From assembly GCA_031266955.1 (NCBI GenBank), contig JAISAA010000291.1:1-7598 (forward strand): DNA of 7,598 nt. The letters are read 5' to 3'. The translations under genes and the position numbers were made by a program. This DNA is from Oscillospiraceae bacterium (GTDB lineage: Bacteria; Bacillota; Clostridia; Oscillospirales; Oscillospiraceae). The notes beneath the pieces were generated by a model. That model was not told the origin of the DNA, ran no database searches, and saw only the letters and a list, made by a program, of their open reading frames with translations. Below, in pieces: positions 1 to 5,002 of this stretch; position 1 is the stretch's first letter, and each line of letters begins with the position of its first letter.

Positions 1-38
1 TTATATGAAGACTGAGAGAAAGAAGGAATAACGCACAA

Positions 39-1217
39 ATGAAACTAAATCAAAACTATTCCGCGCTAAAGGACAGCTATCTGTTCAAAACGATAGCGCA
101 AAAGGTGAACGCTTATAAAGCGGAGCATCCGGAAGCGAAGATGATCCGCCTCGGCATTGGGGACGTCACGCGCCCGCTCGTTCCCGCAGTCGTGGAGGCA
201 ATGGGAGGCGCCGTCGCTGAGATGGGAGGCGCCGGGACGTTCCGAGGATACGACGACGGCGGCGTGGGCTATGACTTCCTGCTGGACGCAATAGCCGGCT
301 ATTACAAAGCGAAAGGCGTGGCGGTCGGCACGGACGAGATAATCGTCTCCGACGGAGCGAAGAGCGACGTGGGCAATATCCCCGGCATATTCGCCGCTGG
401 AGCGAAAGTGCTGATCCCCGATCCCGTTTACCCCGCGTATGTCGATACGAACCTCATGGATGGCAATGAGATCGTATACATCGACGGCAACGAGTCGAAC
501 GGATTTCTGCCGCCGCCGCCCGCGTCCGCAAAAGCCGATCTCATCTACATCTGCTCACCGAACAACCCCACAGGCTCGGTTTACAACAGGGAGCAATTGA
601 GCGAGTGGGTAAATTACGCGCTGCGCGCCGGCGCGGTGATTTTATTTGACGCGGCGTATGAAGCCTTTATAACTGATAAATCCCTGCCGCGCAGCATATT
701 TGAGATCGACGGCGCGCGCCGGTGCGCGATCGAAATTTGCTCGTTTTCAAAGCTCGCCGGCTTCACGGGCGTGCGCTGCGGCTTTACAGTAGTCCCGCGC
801 GAGCTTGTGTCCGGGGACGGAAAATCGCTGCTCGCGCTCTGGAAAAGACGCCAGACGACGAAATTTAACGGAGTGAGCTATATAACCCAGCGAGGCGCCG
901 AGGCCGCCCTCTCGGAAGCGGGGCTTGCACAGTGCGGTGAAAATATCGCGTATTACCGTGAAAACGCGCGCGTGATCGGCGCCGCGCTGACAAAGCTCGG
1001 CATTGAGTTCTACGGCGGCGCGAACGCGCCGTACATCTGGCTGAAATGCCCGGACGGGCGCGGGAGCTGGGAATACTTCGACTATCTTCTGAATGAAAAA
1101 AACATCGTCTCAACGCCCGGCGCGGGTTTCGGAAAAAACGGCGACGGCTTCCTGCGGCTGACCGCATTCGGCACCCGCGAGAACACAGACGAGGCGGCTG
1201 AGCGGCTGCTGAAATAA
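39..1217 (+). CDS. dapL: LL-diaminopimelate aminotransferase (DapL)
   Basis: This is a PLP-dependent class I/II aminotransferase of 392 residues, close to the usual DapL length of roughly 390-410. DapL converts tetrahydrodipicolinate plus glutamate to LL-2,6-diaminopimelate in one step, bypassing the acylated intermediates, and so feeds lysine and peptidoglycan synthesis in the cytoplasm. The N-terminus (NQNYSALKDSYLF), the LGIGDVTRPL segment at 38-47 and TFRGY at 67-71 are typical of DapL. PLP-fold residues visible are Y131 in PDPVYPAY, N176 in SPNNPTG, D204 and Y207 in FDAAYEAF, the Schiff-base lysine K238 in SFSKLAG, R246 in GVRCG, and the substrate-carboxylate arginine R373 in FLRLTAFG. 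The ATG follows AGAAGGA (21-27) by 11 bases. The stretch at residues 72-79 (DDGGVGYD) is more glycine-rich than the usual GPEQGY-like sequence. It heads the plus-strand cluster, but the following genes are not lysine genes. Confidence 0.95.
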   Translation: MKLNQNYSALKDSYLFKTIAQKVNAYKAEHPEAKMIRLGIGDVTRPLVPAVVEAMGGAVAEMGGAGTFRGYDDGGVGYDFLLDAIAGYYKAKGVAVGTDEIIVSDGAKSDVGNIPGIFAAGAKVLIPDPVYPAYVDTNLMDGNEIVYIDGNESNGFLPPPPASAKADLIYICSPNNPTGSVYNREQLSEWVNYALRAGAVILFDAAYEAFITDKSLPRSIFEIDGARRCAIEICSFSKLAGFTGVRCGFTVVPRELVSGDGKSLLALWKRRQTTKFNGVSYITQRGAEAALSEAGLAQCGENIAYYRENARVIGAALTKLGIEFYGGANAPYIWLKCPDGRGSWEYFDYLLNEKNIVSTPGAGFGKNGDGFLRLTAFGTRENTDEAAERLLK

Positions 1218-1247
1218 CTCGTTGAAATATAACGGAGGGAATCTAAG

Positions 1248-1673
1248 ATGATGAGAAATCCGAAAGAAACAATTGGGAATTTAATTGAAAAGCAATCGGT
1301 AAGCTTTATAAGCTCCGTCGATGAAAACGGTTTTCCAAATACAAAGGCAATGCTGGCGCCTGTAAAAAGAGAAGGTATAAAAACATTTTATTGGCATACA
1401 AACTCCCCGTCGATGCGAATAAAGCAATATAAAGCCAACCCGAAAGCGTGTGTATATTTTTATGACAAACGGTTCACCACACGCGGAGTAATGCTGAAAG
1501 GGGAGATGGAGGTATTGGATGATGAAGAGACCAAAAAGGAAATTTGGCGAGATGAGTTTTCAAAATACTATACCGGCGGCTGGGACGGCGGGGATTTTAT
1601 CATTCTGAAATTCACAGCTGAGGCCGGAAGGTATTACAGCAACTATAGTTCTGAGGATTTTGAAATAGAATAA
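1248..1673 (+). CDS. Pyridoxamine 5'-phosphate oxidase-like (flavin split-barrel) protein
   Basis: This 141-residue protein has the layout of small PNPOx-like split-barrel proteins related to the general stress protein 26 group. An N-terminal helix (NPKETIGNLIEKQ) is followed by a first strand (VSFISSVDENGFPNTKAM, 18-35), a second strand (IKTFYWHTNSPS, 44-55), YKANPKACVYFYD (61-73), then GVMLKGEMEVLDD and a conserved tryptophan (W100), ending in GRYY. Members usually bind FMN or a related cofactor and act as oxidoreductases or flavin-binding stress proteins; the substrate here cannot be inferred. It is too short and divergent to be the true vitamin B6 enzyme PdxH. GGAGGG at 1234-1239 lies 8 bases before the first of two adjacent ATG codons, which favours 1248 over 1251. 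Base composition is clearly lower in GC than dapL upstream, and it starts 30 bases after the dapL stop. Confidence 0.85.
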   Translation: MMRNPKETIGNLIEKQSVSFISSVDENGFPNTKAMLAPVKREGIKTFYWHTNSPSMRIKQYKANPKACVYFYDKRFTTRGVMLKGEMEVLDDEETKKEIWRDEFSKYYTGGWDGGDFIILKFTAEAGRYYSNYSSEDFEIE

Positions 1674-1709
1674 TAAAAATAAAACAAGCGGAAAATGCAA
1701 AATCATAAC

Positions 1710-1714
1710 GGAGG
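1710..1714 (+). promoter_or_regulatory. Ribosome binding site deciding the HAD gene start
   Basis: GGAGG lies 10 bases before the ATG at 1725. The upstream in-frame ATG at 1695 has no comparable site, so the shorter start is preferred. Confidence 0.8.
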
Positions 1715-1724
1715 CGCGCGCAAA

Positions 1725-2411
1725 ATGATTAAGAATATTTTTTTAGACGCGGGCGGAGTTATTCTAAACGAGGATGCGTTTGAAAATATCTCGGCAAATA
1801 TAATAACCGACATTATAAAATGCTTCGATAGAAATTATTCCGTAGAAAATTACCGGAAGGATGCTGAAGAAGCCGTTTACAGATATGTTCCAAGCGTATA
1901 TGACTATATTCTATATAAAAACATTGTCAACAAAAATGATTTCAAAGAATTAAAGATAAAATATAAGGAACAATTAAAAGAGCAGAACCGTTTTCGTTTA
2001 ATGGACGGAATAGAAGATTTCTTAATGAGATTTTCAAAAGCTTATAATATCGGAATTTTAGGGCAGTACGGGAGTGGTTTCAAAAAATATCTTGAGGAAG
2101 AAAACATACTAAAATATTTTGCGTTCAGCGAAACGCAGGATGACTATAAAATAACAAAGCCTGATACAAGGTATTTTGAAGCAGTATTGAAAAGGTACAA
2201 TTGCAAGGCAGAAGAAAGCGTAATGGTGGGGGATAGAATAGATAAAGACATAATACCGGCAAAATTGGTGGGAATGAAAACAATAAGAGTAAAGGCCGGA
2301 CTGCATAAAACGCAAGAACCGAGGACACCGGATGAGATGCCGGATTTAACGGTGGATAGCATAAGAGAAATAGAGCCGGAAATGATAAAATCAATGGATC
2401 ACCGCACATAA
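1725..2411 (+). CDS. HAD superfamily hydrolase
   Basis: This is a 228-residue haloacid-dehalogenase-type hydrolase of subfamily I (alpha-helical cap), starting MIKNIFLDAGG. Motif I is FLDAGGVIL with nucleophile D8; the usual second aspartate (DxD) is G10, as in the DxGGV variants of the family. The cap spans about residues 20-95. The motif II position (GILGQYG, 110-116) lacks the usual Ser/Thr. The motif III lysine is K145 in ITKPD, and motif IV is GDRIDKD with D170, D173 and D175 for Mg2+ binding. Such proteins usually hydrolyse small phosphoesters, but the substrate is unknown. Some HAD proteins with Gly at position 10 retain phosphatase activity, so activity is plausible but not assured. 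The start at 1725 is chosen over 1695 because GGAGG sits 10 bases before it and the protein then begins right at motif I. Composition is strongly AT-rich (12 G+C in the 60 bases 1921-1980), unlike the flanks, suggesting acquisition by transfer. Confidence 0.85.
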   Translation: MIKNIFLDAGGVILNEDAFENISANIITDIIKCFDRNYSVENYRKDAEEAVYRYVPSVYDYILYKNIVNKNDFKELKIKYKEQLKEQNRFRLMDGIEDFLMRFSKAYNIGILGQYGSGFKKYLEEENILKYFAFSETQDDYKITKPDTRYFEAVLKRYNCKAEESVMVGDRIDKDIIPAKLVGMKTIRVKAGLHKTQEPRTPDEMPDLTVDSIREIEPEMIKSMDHRT

Positions 2412-2433
2412 AGAAGGAAAGGAAAAAGCATAG

Positions 2434-3189
2434 ATGAAAACGATCATTGATACATTTGACGACGATACTGACGCAATTATTGAGCCGTCGCGCATGGCGC
2501 CGCGTATTGAGGGCTTCCCGAAAACGGCGGTCGTGTGCTTTAACGAGCGTATGATCACGGCCTTGCAGGAGCATTATTCGCTGACGCTGATAGACGCAAT
2601 GAAAGGCGATTTCACCGCGCCGGTGTACAAAATAAATTTCAAGGATGTTGACATCGCCGTCTATCGCACGGCAGTCGGCGGTCCTGAAACTGCAAGTCTG
2701 CTCGAAAAAATGATCTCCAAGGGCTGTGAACGCTTCGTGTTTTTCGGCGCTTGCGGCGTGCTGAACCGCGAGCTTGCCGCGAAATCGCTTATCGTGCCGA
2801 CAGCCGCCTACCGGGACGAGGGGACAAGCTATCACTATTTGCCGCCGAGTACATATGTTGACATCCCGACGGCGGCGCGGCTCGCGGAAATATTTACGGA
2901 ACTGAATTTGCCGCACGTTTGCGGCAAAACGTGGACGACGGACGCGCCCTATCGCGAAACCCGCGCGAACGCCGCGCGGCGCCGGGAGGACGGCTGCCTG
3001 ACCGTTGAAATGGAGTGCGCGTCAATTATGGCGGTCGCGCAGTTTCGCGGCGTTGACGCGTATCAGTTTTTATATGCCGCCGACAGCCTTGATGCGGAGG
3101 AATGGGACGCCCGAACGCTCGGAAGCCTGCCGCAGGACGACCGTGAACGGTTTCTGAAAATCGCGCTTGAGGTCGCGGCGCGGGTGTAA
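2434..3189 (+). CDS. Nucleoside phosphorylase (PNP/UDP family 1)
   Basis: This is a 251-residue cytoplasmic enzyme of the PNP/uridine phosphorylase type 1 fold. Family members use phosphate to cleave purine or pyrimidine nucleosides to base plus ribose-1-phosphate for salvage; the base preference cannot be read from the sequence. Visible landmarks are VGGPETASLLEK (81-92), the phosphate-region segment FFGACGVL (103-110), VPTAAYRDEGTSY (121-133), TTDAPYRET (168-176), the ribose-binding strand VEMECASIMA (191-200, with E192, M193 and E194) and the candidate catalytic aspartate D217 in YAADSLD. The first ~30 residues are less conserved in appearance. The start follows AGGAAAGGA (2415-2423) by 10 bases and lies 22 bases after the HAD stop, consistent with cotranscription. 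GC content returns to the high background of the window here. A related alternative is an AMP nucleosidase/MTA-SAH nucleosidase-like hydrolase, which I consider less likely. Confidence 0.85.
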   Translation: MKTIIDTFDDDTDAIIEPSRMAPRIEGFPKTAVVCFNERMITALQEHYSLTLIDAMKGDFTAPVYKINFKDVDIAVYRTAVGGPETASLLEKMISKGCERFVFFGACGVLNRELAAKSLIVPTAAYRDEGTSYHYLPPSTYVDIPTAARLAEIFTELNLPHVCGKTWTTDAPYRETRANAARRREDGCLTVEMECASIMAVAQFRGVDAYQFLYAADSLDAEEWDARTLGSLPQDDRERFLKIALEVAARV

Positions 3190-3219
3190 AAAACCGCCGC
3201 GAAAAAACGCGGCGGCTTT
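3188..3219. terminator. Hairpin between phosphorylase and ATL genes; terminator-like, stronger on the minus strand
   Basis: CCGCCGCG (3194-3201) and CGCGGCGG (3208-3215) form a perfect 8-bp stem with a six-A loop. On the plus strand it is followed only by CTTTC, a weak U-tract. Read on the minus strand, the stem is followed by six T (complement of 3188-3193), giving a canonical intrinsic terminator. It begins at the last bases of the nucleoside phosphorylase stop codon. It could attenuate plus-strand readthrough into the ATL gene and stop minus-strand transcripts that run antisense through that gene. Confidence 0.65.
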
Positions 3220-3245
3220 CAATCGATGAACGGGAGTGCGCGGTT

Positions 3246-3569
3246 ATGAATCCGTTTTTTGCTCAGGTGTATGACGTTGTGGGGCAGATTCCCCGCGGGA
3301 AGGTCGTATCATACGGTCAAATCGCCCGTATGCTCGGCAGACCGCGCGCCGCGCGGGAGGTCGGTCGGGCGATGCGTTGCTGTCCGGAAAATCTGCCGTG
3401 GCAGCGCGTCGTGATGGCAGACGGCGCCGTCGCAGGAGGCGTCTTCTCGGAAATGCGCCGCGCCATTTTGGAAAGCGAGGGCGTTTCCTTCATTCCCGAC
3501 GGCCGCGTCGATATGACGGCCTGCCGATGGACGGGCGATGCGGCAAACGGGCTACGCCCGTTGTGTTGA
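3246..3569 (+). CDS. Alkyltransferase-like (ATL) DNA repair protein, MGMT family with Cys-to-Trp active site
   Basis: This 107-residue protein corresponds to the C-terminal DNA-binding domain of O6-alkylguanine-DNA alkyltransferases. Recognisable elements are IPRGKVVSYGQIA (15-27) with Y23, the helix-turn-helix with the arginine finger R37 in AAREVGRAM, and the active-site loop LPWQRVV (50-56). The acceptor cysteine of the PCHR motif is W52, which defines ATL proteins. Known ATLs bind O6-alkylguanine in DNA, cannot remove the alkyl group, and direct the lesion to nucleotide excision repair. No N-terminal MGMT domain is present, and the length matches stand-alone ATLs. C45, C46, C93 and C107 are not at the catalytic position. 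GGGAG at 3232-3236 lies 9 bases before the ATG. The gene is separated from the phosphorylase by a hairpin and faces the minus-strand operon. Confidence 0.9.
   Translation: MNPFFAQVYDVVGQIPRGKVVSYGQIARMLGRPRAAREVGRAMRCCPENLPWQRVVMADGAVAGGVFSEMRRAILESEGVSFIPDGRVDMTACRWTGDAANGLRPLC
3546..3562 (+). other. Small inverted repeat overlapping the 3' end of the ATL gene
   Basis: AACGGGC (3546-3552) and GCCCGTT (3556-3562) form a perfect 7-bp stem with a TAC loop, ending five bases before the ATL stop codon. It is followed by GTGTTGATT rather than a clean T-run, so it is at best a weak terminator for the ATL gene. Confidence 0.4.
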
Positions 3570-3580
3570 TTGAAATGCGT

Positions 3581-3626
3581 TGCGGCGCGGGGAACGCGCT
3601 TATGCGCGACGTCGCCGCATTCCCCG
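3581..3626. repeat. Interleaved inverted repeats in the convergent intergenic gap
   Basis: This lies in the 82-base gap between the converging ATL and coiled-coil genes. TGCGGCG (3581-3587) pairs with CGCCGCA (3613-3619), CGGGGAA (3588-3594) pairs with TTCCCCG (3620-3626), and CGCGC (3595-3599) pairs with GCGCG (3604-3608) around a TTAT loop. The two outer 7-bp stems cross one another, so they are either mutually exclusive or form a pseudoknot. No T-run follows on either strand. A transcript-end or processing structure is possible, but GC-rich chance pairing is not excluded. Confidence 0.4.
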
Positions 3627-3651
3627 TGCTCACAACCACAGACACGCCAAA

Positions 3652-4062
3652 TCAAACGTCCGATTTATCCTCCGGCGTGTCTGCTTCGGCTTCTCCGCCG
3701 TCCTCGTCCCAGACTGACGTTTCCGCGTCGGTAGCGCCGTCAGGGGCGTCGCCCGTGGAGCGGAGCTCCGCGAGTTCCTCATAGCGGAGCGCTATGCGCT
3801 CAAGCGCCGCCGTGACGTCGGAGCAGTTTTGCTCGAGCTCCGGCTCGGGATAGAGCTTGTGCGATTCGTAGTAGGCCTTGCCGATTTCCTGATAGAGCTT
3901 TTTGACGGCGGTTTTGTCGGACGCGATCTCAGCTTGCAGCTTTGCCTTTTTTGCGAGGATTTTCGTCTTTTCCTCCGCGCGCTTGTACAGGTCGATAGAT
4001 ACGTCGCCGATGACCTCGGCGGTTTCGCGAAGCCGCTGCTTCAAGTCTTCAAATTTAGCCAT
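3652..4062 (-). CDS. Small coiled-coil protein with acidic tail, function unknown
   Basis: I do not recognise a characterised family member. The 136 residues divide into an alpha-helical part (1-102) and a disordered acidic tail. The helical part is charged and rich in Lys, Glu, Ala and Leu with heptad-like spacing (FEDLKQRLRETAEVIGDVS, then KTKILAKKAKLQAEIAS), and contains LYQEIGKAYYESHK at 56-69. The tail (103-136) is rich in Asp and Glu. There is no signal peptide or membrane segment, so it is probably cytoplasmic. The layout resembles small Firmicutes proteins in which a similar LYxxLGxxYY helix is followed by a C-terminal zinc ribbon; here no CxxC pairs exist and only one Cys (C80) is present. 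It is the last gene of the minus operon, 31 bases after lgt, with its own perfect ribosome binding site. The function is unknown. Confidence 0.75.
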   Translation of the reverse strand: MAKFEDLKQRLRETAEVIGDVSIDLYKRAEEKTKILAKKAKLQAEIASDKTAVKKLYQEIGKAYYESHKLYPEPELEQNCSDVTAALERIALRYEELAELRSTGDAPDGATDAETSVWDEDGGEAEADTPEDKSDV

Positions 4063-4070
4063 TGATATGT

Positions 4071-4076
4071 ACCTCC
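4071..4076 (-). promoter_or_regulatory. Ribosome binding site of the coiled-coil gene
   Basis: GGAGGT on the minus strand lies 8 bases before the ATG at 4062, fixing that start. It falls in the 31-base gap after lgt. Independent strong initiation is therefore expected here, unlike the overlapping junctions upstream in the operon. Confidence 0.8.
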
Positions 4077-4093
4077 AATAAAAATTTTTGCGT

Positions 4094-5002
4094 TTATTTT
4101 GGGTCTTCTTCCCCGATATAGTCTATATCAGCTTCGGACGGGGCCCCATCCGAAGGCGCGGGCGTTTTATGTTTCACGGCGAGCGTTATGAGCGCCGCGA
4201 GGGAAGCCACAGCCGCTGCGGCGGCGAGAAGCTGCGACGCGCGGAGCGGCGTTCCCGGGATGTACAGGCTGTCCGTGCGCAGCCCTTCAATGAGCGCCCT
4301 GCCGACACCGTACCAGAGCGCGTATAGCAGGAATATCTGCCCTTCATACCGCTTGTTTAAATGCCGCTTGCTTGAAAGCCGCTTGCGGGAAAACAGATGC
4401 AACAGCAAAAATCCGAGCGCGTTCCAGAGCGATTCGTACAAAAACGTCGGATGGACAAAGACGAAGGCGCCCGAGCCCGCCGGCGATTCAAGCCCCATGC
4501 GCCACGGCAGCGAGGTCACGGAGCCGTAAGCCTCACGGTTGATAAAGTTCCCCCAGCGCCCGACCGACTGTCCTATCAAAAGCCCGAGAGCCCCGGCGTC
4601 AAGTACGCTTGGAAGCCTGAGCTTTTTCCGGCGGCAATAGAACGCGACGGCGCCGCCGCCGAGCAGTATCCCGCCGAAAATCGCGAGCCCGCCCTCCCGC
4701 AGCTTGAATATATTCAGCCATTTGCCGGCGCCGAAATATTCGGACGGGTTAAACGCGATATAGTAAAGCCGCGCGCCTATTATCCCGCCGGCTATCGCGC
4801 ACAGGAAAATATCGAGGACGTTGTCGCCCGTAAGCCCGAAGCGCCCGCGTCGGCGGTAAACGTACAGCGCGGCGAGGCCGAAGCCCAGCGCTATTATCAA
4901 GCCGTACAGATATATCGTAAAGCCGAATATCGTAATGCCGCGCGGCGGATTTACGGCGGCGCCCTCCCCGAACAGCGGGAGCTTTATCACAGGTCCGTTC
5001 AT
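4094..5002 (-). CDS. lgt: Prolipoprotein diacylglyceryl transferase (Lgt)
   Basis: Lgt is an integral membrane enzyme that transfers diacylglycerol from phosphatidylglycerol to the lipobox cysteine of prolipoproteins, the first lipoprotein maturation step. The 302-residue protein has about seven hydrophobic segments (around 24-48, 62-82, 104-122, 134-148, 180-204, 222-240 and 257-276). The family signature is intact at 148-160: G148, R149, N152, N155, E157 and G160 in GRWGNFINREAYG. Other landmarks are IYLYGLI with Y33, GGLAIFGG at 104-111, HPTFLYES at 184-191, and YGVGRALIEGLR with R235, E239 and R242. The position of the conserved E. coli His103 is F109, where some Firmicutes carry Tyr. The C-terminus has a hydrophilic extension of about 25 residues rich in Pro, Asp and Glu. 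The start ATG overlaps the stop of the upstream M16 gene (ATGA, 4 bases), so translational coupling is likely; no good separate ribosome site is seen. Confidence 0.95.
   Translation of the reverse strand: MNGPVIKLPLFGEGAAVNPPRGITIFGFTIYLYGLIIALGFGLAALYVYRRRGRFGLTGDNVLDIFLCAIAGGIIGARLYYIAFNPSEYFGAGKWLNIFKLREGGLAIFGGILLGGGAVAFYCRRKKLRLPSVLDAGALGLLIGQSVGRWGNFINREAYGSVTSLPWRMGLESPAGSGAFVFVHPTFLYESLWNALGFLLLHLFSRKRLSSKRHLNKRYEGQIFLLYALWYGVGRALIEGLRTDSLYIPGTPLRASQLLAAAAAVASLAALITLAVKHKTPAPSDGAPSEADIDYIGEEDPK

Noticed and set aside
1..38. Possible tail of an upstream gene before dapL
   Set aside because: Short open stretches end at TGA (13-15) and TAA (29-31), but there is too little sequence to identify or support a gene.
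1695..1724. Ten-codon N-terminal extension of the HAD gene from the ATG at 1695
   Set aside because: No ribosome site precedes it, while GGAGG sits at proper spacing before the ATG at 1725; the extension adds residues ahead of motif I that the family does not need.
2125..2916. 263-codon minus-strand open frame opposite the HAD and phosphorylase genes
   Set aside because: It overlaps two recognisable plus-strand genes and its translation shows no domain or composition expected of a protein; no convincing ribosome site.
39..3569. Plus-strand genes as a functional defence or biosynthetic system
   Set aside because: The functions (lysine/DAP synthesis, flavin protein, HAD, nucleoside salvage, ATL repair) do not form a coherent pathway, and no effector, nuclease or toxin-like domain is present.
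3377..3784. 135-codon plus-strand frame overlapping the ATL gene and the coiled-coil gene
   Set aside because: It is Arg-rich then Ser-rich shadow translation of two better-supported genes, with no family features.
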